A DNA stretch of 64,000 bases from Sipunculus nudus. Taxonomy: Eukaryota; Annelida; Sipuncula; Golfingiida; Sipunculidae. Positions within the stretch are counted from its first letter, which is position 1. The number at the start of each line of letters is the position of its first letter. Both the position numbers and the translations under genes were made by a program. The notes beneath the pieces were generated by a model that ran no database searches, had not been told where the DNA came from, and was given only the letters and a program-made list of their open reading frames with translations. This document shows, in pieces, positions 1 through 11,600 of this stretch. The stretch is from the NCBI GenBank assembly GCA_026874595.1, contig CM049308.1, positions 78,290,124 to 78,354,123 of the forward strand. The letters are read 5' to 3'.

Positions 1-954
1 ATCATGGTCATATCTGCTGAAATCTAGAATCATTGTTTTGAGATAGTGCGTATTTTACCCCTTAATGTTTTAGGAAGGCCCATAGGGGGGAGACATATAT
101 TTGTTTTTGCGCTGCAAAAACAAAGCCATTCTAGTGTTTTTACATAAAATAGAGCAAGATAAATAAAAAAAATTCCGTCTGTTGTTCACGTTTCAGTAAA
201 TTGTTGCTATTTAATGGTGTCCAATTCAAAATAGAGTTAGCCATAACAGTATAAAGCCACCTTCATTAACTATAATTGTATAATTCAAACAAATATAAAT
301 ACCATCCAAGGCCAGCGCATGGGATCCTCCACATCGTGACCGCCGATTAAGCTTGGTTCTATAGTATCCCCTTCGTTCTTCTGGACACCACATGTATTTA
401 CTGAAGCCGCGGCTGTCGAAAACCTAAACCCTGTTAATAACTGGCTCCCCCTGGCGGATGCCAACGAAAACACGCCTTATGGAATTTTTTCTATACATTT
501 CATCAAATTTATCTGTACACAAAAGAACGGACAGCAAGGTACTGGTTTTCTCTGTCTGTTCTGCACATGAATACGTTAATTTATTAATACCAAAACAACA
601 GAAGAAATATAGACAGCGGAACCCTTTGAATTCCATCCCTGTATGTCATGTCCACCTCGCTATCAAGACCACAAGTTTTGGTCCCAGGTACACAGTAACA
701 GTGTGTGTGACATACGAGACCTGGTAATGGTGCACATGACAGTCTGTCTAGTGTATACCAATTTTATGTACCATACGTTCAGGTTCTGATAGATTCTATG
801 CCTGCATCTATCTCAGTCTATCAACAAAAACAAATTATAAACTGAATCCATCTTATTTCTCTTATAAACTTTATAGTAATTGTCCAAAAGATAAAAAAAA
901 TCGCAGGTATTTTCCCTTTAAAATTTGGTTTTGGAGCTGGTTTAATTTGTCCCA
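1..954. other. No gene seen; contains one copy of a 0.2-kb direct repeat
   Basis: Short ORFs at 285-727 have no recognisable motif. Bases 715-915 recur imperfectly in direct orientation at 4745-4965 (shared ACCTGGTAATG, GATTCT..GCCTGCAT, AATTATAAACT). Confidence 0.5.
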
Positions 955-1110
955 TTAGCTGTAGAATCCATTTGATCTACTTAATCTTATTTTAGAGAAG
1001 TCGTCAAAACCTTGGATTTCCATGTTGAAGCAAGACTGAAATTTCTTACCAGGCTCTGTAGAGCAGAAACAAACAACCAACAGGCAAAACGCAGCCAAGC
1101 CGGACGCCAT
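955..1110 (-). CDS. Possible small secreted peptide ORF or first exon
   Basis: Reading the minus strand from 1110 gives 51 residues that open MASGLAAFCLLVVCFCSTEP: a textbook signal peptide, followed by a short chain with one further cysteine (QSC). The ATG has a good context (GAC-ATG-G). A TATATATT sequence lies about 95-105 bases upstream at 1206-1214. An in-frame ATG at 1164 would add 18 residues. I do not recognise a family. It may be a complete small peptide gene or a first exon using a donor near AAG|GTTTTG. Chance remains possible at this length. Confidence 0.28.
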   Translation of the reverse strand: MASGLAAFCLLVVCFCSTEPGKKFQSCFNMEIQGFDDFSKIRLSRSNGFYS

Positions 1111-1205
1111 GTCTCGATGCTTTGATGGAGACACCTCATTGTGGTCATAGAGAGAGAACTGCATGAGTTATAGATAATGGGATGTCTGGATAGCGACTAA
1201 ATTCA

Positions 1206-1214
1206 AATATATAC
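1206..1214 (-). promoter_or_regulatory. TATA-like box upstream of the small secreted ORF
   Basis: On the minus strand the sequence is GGGTATATATTTG. A start site 25-35 bases downstream would fall near 1175-1183, just before the ATGs at 1164 and 1110. AT-rich DNA makes such matches common. Confidence 0.25.
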
Positions 1215-1217
1215 CCT

Positions 1218-2300
1218 TGCTCATTACTAGAAAAAAATATAATGTACCATGCCTTGGCTTCGGCGTATTTGGTATTTTAATATGGGTTCGTGATGCAGAC
1301 ATATGCGAAGTTCATAAAACTTCAAAAGTTTTGCTGTTTTGCTGGTCTAACTGTGTGTGTGAGAGAGATAAAGAGAGACAGAAGTTCTGTTCACTTACTA
1401 AAAGGAACAGTGCTACTGGATGTTAGACTGAAGAATGACTATATAAAGATATGACTTCAGATATGACTAAGGCGAAACTACACATGGTTACAATGGCCCA
1501 TCTTTCTTCCACTGTCTAACAAACCTCAGCTAAGGAAGGTGGAAGCAAAAAAAAAAAAAAAAAAATGATTTTTTTCAATCACTATTGCGAAAGCAGTATA
1601 TTTCTTAAGCCTGATACTACAGTATGAATAAATTGACACATTAGATATATCTGAGATTTTCTCGACAGGAGAGAAATTAAATTAATCTTGTTCATTTTGA
1701 CGTCCCGTGCAAGTAAGCACATTCATTGGTGTCACCTGAACACAACCGGGTATTGCTGTGCAAACATCCCTCAGCTTTAGTTGTTTCATGCAATTATAAA
1801 GCGTGCCTTGTTAATGCGGGGGGAAATACTGTTGCCGGCTATAATGTAAACATTTTATAAAAGAGTGGTTGAATAAATGGAAAACTTATGATGCGGTTGA
1901 TAAAATTCGACAGTCTATATTTTTAGCAATTATCGGAATATAAGAGCTATGCAATTTTACAATTTTAAATAAAATATTACAACTGACTATAAATTACTGC
2001 TTTAAGAAGATACAGTTTAGACACGCGATGGCAGACAAATGTTTGATGCAGAACTAATTTAAATGTTTTTGTAAAGATAATATGTATATTTAACGACTAA
2101 CAATGGCTGCTGCTCTTGGTTATTAATGAAATAGTATATATAATGTTACGTTACCAAAGTAGGTGTCCATACAGTAATATTACAGTGAACGACCTCACAA
2201 ACATAAAGGTTATTATGGCTATGTAGAGTGGGACACAAATTTGCTTGCATGATGCTTGTAATGGATAAGTAGGATCCAACATGTAAAACGTATACTGACG
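1218..2300. other. AT-rich intergenic DNA, nothing recognised
   Basis: Contains an A-run near 1548-1565. No convincing coding, RNA or repeat structure was found. Confidence 0.4.
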
Positions 2301-2302
2301 TT

Positions 2303-2303
<1 letters not shown>

Positions 2304-2396
<93 letters not shown>
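2304..2396. repeat. (AT)n microsatellite
   Basis: About 90 bases of almost perfect TA dinucleotide with one TTTA interruption. Confidence 0.95.
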
Positions 2397-2398
<2 letters not shown>

Positions 2399-2399
2399 A

Positions 2400-3000
2400 T
2401 GACATTTGTTTCTGGGGACCCCCCCCCCCTTCCCTTAAATTGCGGACATGATCAAAGATACATTAAAGGAGCCATCCACCCGTTTCATGTAGGCAACTAA
2501 CCCGGTTGAAGTGCTCTCACCCCGCGCTTCGCTGTGCTGCATGGACATGTACACCGCATAGGCCTACATGCCGTTAGTAGAGCTTGTACCCAGAGTTCTC
2601 CAAAACATTTACTGTTCTTTCTAGGGGGTACCCAAGACACAAAGACTGTGAAGACTGAAGAGAGCTCTTCGGGCCTTGCGCATCACTTTGACCATCGCTG
2701 GTGGTCAACACTAACAACTGGGCGAGCAACCTGACGATTTGTCATCGACCAAACTGTCTCTTACTCTGAGAACAGCCGCAGGATAAATGAAGAAGTAGGA
2801 AGAACCGAAACACAGCAGCCCAAACCCAAAACTGACATTTCCTTACAACATCTGATATCTGCGGCCGGGCTTGCCTTTCCCCCATTGGCATTGTCACTCA
2901 ACGTGTGACGCGTGTCCATCTGACTTATAGGGTATTCACATCATTTTGTTTAACTGGCTCACTCAATATGTCACAGTGACCTTAGTTTTGATGTCCAAGG
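2400..3000. other. Higher-GC unique DNA, no gene recognised
   Basis: Includes a C-run at 2419-2428 and several CpGs near 2515-2760. The 66-codon ORF starting at 2534 has no family resemblance. Confidence 0.35.
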
Positions 3001-4395
3001 AGACATAACAATGACCCCCCTTTACGTTAAGAAAGGCATATGAGAAAATAAGGATTTCTGTCCGTAACTCACAGAATATTCAATGGAGACTTGCCCTGGC
3101 CGTGACAACCCGACTCAGTAGGCAATCGGATAATTGGGCTGGTAAGCCTACTTTGGCTTAAAATGCATCCACAATCTTTCTAAAGTAGTGGGTCCTGTGA
3201 CCTTGACCTTTGATCTCATGACCCCAGAATCAACAGTTCTTACTTTAGTGGTGGGCCATATATAAGTTAAGTTTGAAACCAATATTTCAAACTAAACTGG
3301 TTTTATCATCTGGAAACTAATATGTGGATTGATGGCCCCCATGACCTTGATCTTGTGACCCCAAAATCAATCATTTCCTTCCACTATTTGCAGGTGAGCA
3401 ACGTCTGGAAGATAGAATGTTTGGGACAGAAAGTTTGGCTAAAAATACATCAACAATCTTTTTAAAGAAGTGGGTTCTGTGACCTTGACTTTTGGCCTTA
3501 TGACCCCAAAATCAAAAGGGTTCTTACATTATTGGTCATATATAAGTCAAAATTGAAACCAATATGTCAATCCAAACTGGAGTTATCATCCAGAAACAAA
3601 TATGTGGACAGATGGGCCCCTGTGACGATGACCTTTGACCTTGTGACCCCCAAATTAATCAGTTTCTTCCCCTATTGGCAGCTCAGCTATATGTGCAAGA
3701 TGGAAGGTTTTGGATGAAAAGTTTGGCTTAAAATGCATCCACAATCTTTCTTAATAAGTGGGTACTATGACCTTGACCTTTGACCTCATGACCCCAAAAT
3801 TGAACAGGATCTTCCCCTATTGGCAGGTTAGCAATATCTTGAAGATGGAAGGTTTGGGATGAAAAGTTTGGCTTCAAATGCATATGCATTCTTTTTAAAG
3901 AAATAAGTCCTGTGACCATGACCTTTGACCGTTGGACCCCATAAACCACACGGTTCCTTCTTTAGTGGTGAGTCATATATAAGTTAAGTTTGAAACCATT
4001 TATGTCAAACTAAACTGGAGTTATCATCTGGAAACTAATTTGTGAACAGATGGCCCCTGTGACCTTGACTTTTGACCATGTGACCCCAAATATATTTATG
4101 CTCTACCCATACTTGCAAGTCAGATAAATGTGCAAAATGGAAAGTTTGGGATTAAAAGCTTGGCTTGGGGGGGGGGGGTACTTTCAAGCCCCATAGCTCG
4201 GAGGATATAGGATGCAGTGACCTAATTTCAGGTTTCCAAGGAGATTTTTTATTGACCTCCCTGGATGTTCACTTAGAATTTTCTAGGTCCAGCAGTTACG
4301 ATTTGTGCCCTGCTAACGGACGACCGGACGGACGACGGACAAAGCGCAATTCCTATACCTCAGTTGACTTACAGTCAGCTGAGCTAAAAATTAGT
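3000..4395 (+). repeat. Dispersed element with tandem TGACCTTGACCTTTGACC-bearing units
   Basis: Imperfect units of about 285 bases begin with GTGGGTNCTRTGACCTTGACC near 3188, 3470 and 3758, and a divergent one near 3904. Each repeats TGACCCCAAAATCAA, CATATATAAGT and GTTTGGCTTAAAATGCATC. The right end (4200-4395) runs GATATAGGATGCAG ... GCCCTGCTAACGGACG ... CAGTCAGCTGAGCTAAAA. A related right end occurs at 55935-56150. Molluscan genomes are rich in this style of repeat. Confidence 0.75.
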
Positions 4396-4740
4396 CTTTC
4401 AATGAAGTTGCTAATAAATAAGGGCAGGCAAATACGTGACGGATGTCATATATTCTGTCTTCATTCAGAATGTTTACTTTATAGTCGTTTTAAGAAATTG
4501 TCTGTTTTCACTAGTGTTTATTAAAATTATTTGAAGTCAAAAGTGCTTCAATTTTGCTTCAGCTTACACTCAAATTTTAAAAATTGTCCACACTGTGAGA
4601 GAGGGACACCCCCTACAACATCCTCCCCCGCGTCGGGCGCAAGCGCCCCCGCGCTCACTTCGCTCACATATGCGCCCCCCCCCCCCCCCCCCACACACAC
4701 ACTTTTTAAGATGTTCCTCAGCCTATGGACAAATGTGGGA
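4395..4740. other. Unique DNA with C-run and CA tract
   Basis: A C-run at 4677-4692 and CACACACAC follow a locally GC-rich stretch (4610-4675). No gene recognised. Confidence 0.4.
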
Positions 4741-4744
4741 AATT

Positions 4745-4965
4745 AGAGACCATGACCTGGTAATGCATGGTTAACATGTCAGGTTTCCCAGTGTACAGTA
4801 TACACCAGTTTTATATATCGTACATACTTGGTTTTTGTAGATTCTTTCCCTGCATATATCTCAATCTATACACAAAATTTAAAATTATAAACTCGAATGA
4901 TTATATTTCTCTTACACACTTTACGGCAACTATTAAAACGATGAAAAAAAGTAGGTTATTTTTTT
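4745..4965. repeat. Second copy of the 715-915 direct repeat
   Basis: Matches 715-915 in the same orientation with scattered substitutions and indels. It lies just outside the left arm of the large inverted repeat. Confidence 0.65.
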
Positions 4966-5056
4966 CTGTAGAACTTCTTCATATATATACCGAATTGGGC
5001 AATGCAGTTAAAGCTGGTGTGTATTGCTTCAAAAGATACCCCACCTTGAAGTCAGT

Positions 5057-5066
5057 GCGCATGCGC
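5057..5066. promoter_or_regulatory. NRF1-type palindrome GCGCATGCGC (left arm)
   Basis: A perfect match to the NRF1 core, typical of CpG-type promoters. The same palindrome is kept in the right arm at 14719-14728. About 295 bases further on each arm carries GAAAGTGAGTA, a good splice-donor match (5359-5369 here). The pair may be duplicated promoter plus first exon; function is inferred. Confidence 0.4.
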
Positions 5067-6798
5067 ATAGGCTGGTTACCGCGAGCACCCGGTAAAAGTA
5101 ACACGATGCGTGTTGCCTGGCGTACCTTTCATTACGGACGTTAAATACAGGCTTCTCTCTGACAAAATAACAACAAGGCAAAATAGTTTTGATTAAGGGA
5201 ATAAGAACCAATTTTCTGATATTTGCGTGTACTAGTCATTTTGTGGATTCTCATCTGGCAAGAAGCGGTATCCTGGTTTTGACTCACAGCTGCGGTCAGG
5301 CAAGCTGTCACCTCGGCTCAGGATCGTCTGGTCAGCGTCTTCAATCATGTGGCTACCGTGAAAGTGAGTAGTATAGCAATTAAATGGTAGACGTAAAACT
5401 TCCAGCACGGTATTCTTATTAAAATCACGATATCTTATCTGATTTATTTTAAATTAACGTTAGGCTTATGAAATCTAGCGGACTGTAGAAGCGACAGTTG
5501 GGCGATAATACGCGGATTTATTATTGTTTATTATTATATTTTTTAATTTTATATGGGGGTTTTGCAAAGTTCCGTCAGGTTTATCGCAGATACCAAATAA
5601 CTGCAAATGTGTCAAACAATACAATGAATAATAATTACTTTAAATTTATTTGCACTGTTTATCATTTTATCCCAACTGATGGAACAAGTTTTTAGAACAG
5701 GACGTGCCTAATAATACTATAAATATAAAGTATTAGACTTTTCCTATAAATAATATTTCTTTTGTATGAAACCATATTTTCTAGTATTATTGTATAGTTT
5801 AACTTTATTGCATAAATTAAAAAATATATATATTTTAATTTAATAGAGTAAACTGTTTATTGACTACATCATGTTTATAACATACAAATGATATTTCATG
5901 TTCATTATGAATCGCTTATTCTACTAATATAAATGTGTGTTTGCGTGTATGTGTGCTTACCATGAACCACTTGTAAAAGTTGTGGTGAGAAAATATCTAA
6001 AAATTATATTTTTGTGTGTGTTTCAGTTTATAAATATTATTTATATTTGAAAGAAAATATATTATAATATTGTATACTAGTATATATATTATATTTCGAC
6101 TTTTATGGGTTTTTTTTATACAGTAGTGTCTGTCATACACAAAACTGATATATTTTATATAGCGCCAACCAAAATAGAAAGTATTAAACCATTGTAGATT
6201 TTTTTCACAGTGTGTTGCACTAAATATTACATGTTACTGTCTCCATTCCTGTTCCTGGGTGCGAACTGTGCAAGGAATATGCAACTGAATTGTTTAGGAA
6301 GAGAAATATGGTTCTTCCTAACATATATATAGTAAGTTTGTAATATTTGTATATATGTGTGTACAATTGTGTATTTCATGCATCTTCCAGATGACAGCAT
6401 AAGAAGCAATAAAGGTGGACTAATCTTGTCACCTATACCTGTTGTCTTGAGAGCAGCTTGTTACAACAACAGTGGCGGTGTGAACTGACATGTATACCCT
6501 GACAGGTAAGAACTCCTGGCATAGACACAGGAAGCAACCACACTTGCATGGTGGGGCACTAATATTAGTTTTTTTTTTCTTTATATTATATATGAAATTA
6601 ACATACATAATCTGAATATTCATATGCATTGGCAATGAACTGTTAGTCTGTTGGTCCTTTAAATGAAAATTACTGGTAATAAGCTGAGACTGATCTTTGA
6701 ATTCCCTCTCCCAAATGGTGGTTAATATTTAAAAACTGCTGTCTGATCACTCTGATGGCAGAAATTTGATGCATATTTTGCAGAATATACAAGGAATA

Positions 6799-8303
6799 CC
6801 GTATTTCCTTGATCAGACGCCGGGCCTTAAATAGTCGCCTGCCTTGTTTAGTCGCCGGGGTAAAACAGTGTCCCAGAAAAATAAACGCCGGCCTTAAATA
6901 GACGCCGGTCTTGTTCACAGGCCTGGTGTCAGAGTAGTTTCCATGTTTGGCGCCAGATGTCTTATCCCTTCACTATAATTGGTGTATTTACCAGTCAAAT
7001 TGACCATAGATTGTTGTATGAATTTCGATTTGTGTTTTATTGATATTTAATTCTTCTGTAAATATGTTTTTATCTTACGTGAATGCCTGTTTCAATGCAC
7101 GGGGGACACCAAATATTCCCGATCCGTCCTTATGATTTAGGCCGATCACCGATCCTAATAAACGCTCCACAAATACGTCAGCAGTGAGAAGCTAACACTA
7201 TCACTGCTGTCAAGCTAGATAAAAATAGTACCGCCTGATACAAGCGGTTAATCTTGGTACGGTAAAAGTATACCTAACGGATGGTTGAACAGAACTGTTA
7301 AAATACGTTTGGGCACATATTTCTTGTGTAGCATGAAGAACCAAATGATGGTGTCAAGCGGTACAATTTGTAGCTACTGTCAAGCCAAATTACGCTCCTT
7401 GCGTTCATTTTTAAGCGCTTTAAGTGCGTCCCCATTGTTACTTAAACCAGGCTTCTGAGATAAACTTTAAAGTTGAAAATAGTATTACTCAATATTCAGA
7501 AATATTCCCGGCAGTAAATGTCACATACAAGTATATACCAGGTCGGAAACGCTTCAAAACGCTGTGTCAAGCTGAATCAGTTAAAAGTCGGACGGAAGGT
7601 GTCATGAAAACGAATTACGCAGTGCCGTTATATGTACCAGCCCCCCGTTTTTCGATGGGACCAATATTAACAGTTCTCCACGGTGCACAGTTAATGGGAG
7701 AGCCAACCGTGTTAAGTATAAACCAGGCCAGAAACACTTGATTACGCTGTGTCGAGCTGAATCAGTTGAATAGTTGACGGGAGGAAAGTGTGATGAAAAT
7801 GAATTACGCTGTGCCGTACCGACCCCCCGTATTTCGATGGAACACTGTTACCAGTTGTACGCGGAGAACAGTTAATGGAAGAGCCACGCGTGTTCAGAGG
7901 GAAACAACACGCGGTGTAAAATAAATGGAACAGCCACATGAAACACCTGAGGCCCGCGTGGACAGATTCTTGTGGACAACTGCAATCTCTCGCTGTGATT
8001 CTCCGTTAATTCTTATTATGGTGCGTAATTGTGGAGATTGCGCGTTTCCCATATCCCTATGACATCTAAGGAAATTTCGTAAACACAATCCGTGTACCGG
8101 CAATGTTTTCAATTGTGTCCCTAAGTAGTGACCGGCGGGTTTATTGTTTCGGCGTGTTCTATTTTTTAGTTTGTCGGATGAGCCTGATAATGTATTTTTT
8201 TAATAAACGCCGGCCTTAAATAGAAGCCGGCCTTGTTTAGACGCCGGGTCAAAGCAGGGTTTGAAAAAAATAAACGCCCGGGCGTCTATTCAAGGAAATA
8301 CGG
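6799..8303. mobile_element. 1.5-kb TA-flanked foldback element inserted in the left arm
   Basis: Terminal inverted repeats CCGTATTTCCTTGA / TCAAGGAAATACGG flanked by TA on both sides. Subterminal GC-rich blocks (AAACGCCGGCCTTAAATAGACGCCGG) recur inverted near each end. Two internal direct copies of about 185 bases start near 7537 and 7722. No transposase is seen, so it is non-autonomous. The corresponding place in the right arm (near 12985) lacks it and reads GGAATAACTTC, an empty site. Confidence 0.8.
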
Positions 8304-8329
8304 TACCTTCTTTTGAAGTCAGTAACTCT

Positions 8330-8555
8330 TTACAATTAACAAATATCTAAGTTGGAAATGGATCCAGTAGTGGGGTCTAGGGGTTCCGGACCCCCTGTCC
8401 CCCTTTCAAGCTGTCACAATATTTTTTTCAGAGTTATAGCCCAATTTTTGCACCCAGGACCCCCATTACCCCTTTCCAGGCCTTTGGACTGTTTTATGGA
8501 TTATCATTAGTCCTCCTGGGTTGGACTCCTCCTTTTCCTAAATCTGTGATCTGTC
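8330..8555. mobile_element. Probable insertion in the left arm
   Basis: GC-richer sequence (GGGGTTCCGGACCCCCTGTCC) that interrupts homology with the right arm. Ends and target duplication were not resolved, so family is unknown. Confidence 0.35.
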
Positions 8556-8625
8556 CCCGTGTCTTGCTAGATGCCACCCCATATGTTTTGGGTGTTCCTA
8601 TATGTAAATATTTGAACAAAATTTC

Positions 8626-11600
8626 CATTCTCTAGGTAACTTATACAATTAAAATCACTTAGTCTTTTTATTTTAAAATCATTAGGCAATATAAATATTA
8701 GGCTTTTCTTATAAGACCCATACAGTAAAGTGTATGGATGACTACACATGGTATCCCCATATAGATATCTGCATAAATTTGTCAGAATATGCCATCCAAG
8801 GGAGGAAATTTGGGCATCTCATTGCCATATTAACATAATAAATCATTAATATTTTTCATAAACTAGATCAAAATAATACTTGATGCAGTAAACCCTTGTG
8901 TCTTTTTTCACTTCTGATCTGCAACTCATGATAAATATAAGATGAGTTATCACCTGTCAAGTTTTGTAAAACACTAATTTAAATCTGTTGAAATGTTTAT
9001 TAATTGTCTCTCTAAAATGTCAGACACAGTTGTTGTAGAATATACATTAACAGTCATTTGTGTGCATGTGTGTTGGGGGGGGGGGATAAGGTATATGACA
9101 TAAACCAAATAAGAGATAATAAAATATGATAAAAATGATCTTATCTCATTATGATAAAATTCTTTTTACAAAATTGTCGACTAGGGCTACGGGTATATAC
9201 ATCCAGGGGAGGCACAATGAACACAATGGGCTATGAGTTTTATTTAAGATATTTTTAAAATCAGTCAACATGTTCTAATATAAGGAATAAGTTTATTACA
9301 CAAATTACATCTCATCTATTACTTTCATCATCTTAAGGGTAACATCTTCTCAGAGATCAAATAAAAATGTTGTCAATGATATGCTTAATTAAAAAATGCC
9401 TTCTTTTTAATGTTGGAATGCATTAGCAAGCATGTTCTGATAAAATCAAATTTTTGTTTCAGTCTTTATCTGATGTGCCTATGAGCAACCATCCTGCCAC
9501 AGACAACAATTAACAGAACAGATACAATTCACTATTTAAATTGGACAACAGATGTCAGAATTTTCTTTTGGCCACCAGAAACTTACTGATATAGATGACC
9601 ACAAAAGTCAGCAGAGTGAAGAATATACAAGCCAAATCAGCCATGTCAAATGATGACAGAAGAAAATGGATAATTACATATTTTAGTAATAAATACTGTA
9701 TAGGCCATATTGTATCTGCAGATGGTTTATTAATTTTAAAAGGGACTGTGTAGATGGTCCTCATAAACACCTACAAGATATTGTCATAAATTGAGACTCT
9801 GGCTGTTGAACAGCATGAATCTGTGACATAAATAATAATATGATAAATGTCATCTGCCTTAGTGTAAAAAATATATTTAATATCTGACCGGCTTAATAGC
9901 AAAGCTATTGATGTCAGGTCTAGGATACATAGTCATAGTTGCAGCAAAAAAAAGTACAGTAAACCAAGCAACAGGCAACTGTTTTCTAAATGGAAGGTAA
10001 TATTGAATCAAAGGTGCTTATATAGCAGCAGAGAATAGTCTGAACATTCAATTATTCAGAGGTAGAGACCTGAATAAATTGATTTAAAACTTGCATATGA
10101 TTCTTGCTTCACAGAGCCTATGGTCAATATTTCTGTGATGATTACATCAAAGTATTTAAGTTAATATGTTATTATTGAAAAACTTCATGGTAATCAAATT
10201 TTTATGGCATTCAGTTTTTTATAGACAGTCACCAGCATTCAACAACGTTTTCCCCCAAGGTTATTGTGATGTGTTTCTTTACATGGTACTGTAAACCAGT
10301 GTTGTCTTGTTCAATGTCAATTTCATCATCATCACTGTATTTGTATTGCTTATTTGTCTCCATAGATGACTGAATGACAGATCTGAATATTGCCATGTTG
10401 ACATCATGGATTTGGCATCATTATTGCATCCAGAACAGAGACTGGGCACTGATGTGATTGGCTGATGTATGTGTAATGCCTCGGCATTTAGGTCAAGAAA
10501 GTATAGGAATTGCTAAGTTTTTAAGCTTTCTAGTCATGGAGTAATCCTGTGGGCCAGTGGCTGTCATCACTGACAAGCTCAGTGTTCCCAGTCTCCTGAC
10601 AGTATGGCAGGCCTTTAACAAAAAAGCACAATCATCTATTTTTTTGTAGAATTCAGCTGAATGCTGTGGCTCATGGGCCACTAGTTTAAAGTTTCCTTTA
10701 ACTTACAAGAGAACATGTGAAAGTTAATTTCAGGACAATACACAGTTAATTTCATATTGGATAGAATTAGTAATTTTATGGTAAATATTAATTTGATATT
10801 GAGCTCAGCAGCTATAACAATCTGCCATTGTCCAACACTACCTCCTGCTGGCTATTAGGAGGGAACAAATTGCCTCTGTTCACTGAGGTAGTTCTTACGC
10901 AACATTCTGTATGATCCAGGTGGTATCTTGCAAATTTACAACCGCGTCATAGTGGCTTAAATTCATGGAACTGTGAGAAGACTGCTATTTTTTTTTTTTT
11001 TGGTGGGGGGGGGGGGTTGGGTTGAGAGGGGGATACTTCTTCCCCTACCAGCCACGGCTTGAAGACTTGCATTTTTGCCCTAACATTCTTGGAACAGATA
11101 AATTGTATTTTTAAATTTGACTACAAGCCAATCAATATTAATATTAAAATGTTTCAGAAGCAGAAAAGCTCTAAGTATAGATTATTTGCAATAGCAAGCA
11201 TTTGCAAATGAAAAATTGTTTAGGGGAATATTCTGACTGATCTATGAATAAGTGATTAGTAATTTGGCTTACAGTCATGTATTTACTTGTTTTAGACAAC
11301 AAAACTTCCGGCACAAAATTTCCACAACCCTCTGCTTATTAGGTGGTTTAATTGACTTGAGTCTTTAAAATTATCATGAGTTATTTTAAATACATGTGTA
11401 CAGAATGTCCAAATTTCAAGACAATGCTTACAGGTCTAATGCAAACCTGTGAAATGGGATATACATCAGGTGTAAGGTTTCTATGATGATATGCTTGACC
11501 ATTATTTTAAAAGTACATGTACTTGGTTAAGTAATATGTACAGAGCAAGTACGTACACATACTAAACATTTTGACCCAAGTACAAGCACCAACTGCACAA

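Larger units (their letters stand above)
5000..8625 (+). repeat. Left arm of a large degenerate inverted repeat
   Basis: Read forward, this arm matches the reverse complement of 12880-14785. Matching blocks include AAAGCTGGTGTGTATTGCTT, GTGCGCATGCGCATAGGCTG, CTAGTCATTTTGTGGATTC, GGATCGTCTGGTCAGCGTCT, AGAACAGGACGTGCCTA, the GGTTAATATTT / GCAGAAT.TACAAGGAATA block (6720-6797) and GTCTTGCTAGATGCCA (8560-8577). Insertions at 6799-8303 and about 8330-8555 separate the blocks. Confidence 0.85.

Noticed and set aside
2151..2405. 84-codon ORF of Tyr-Ile repeats on the minus strand
   Set aside because: It is a translation of the TA microsatellite, as is the similar ORF at 32739-33008.
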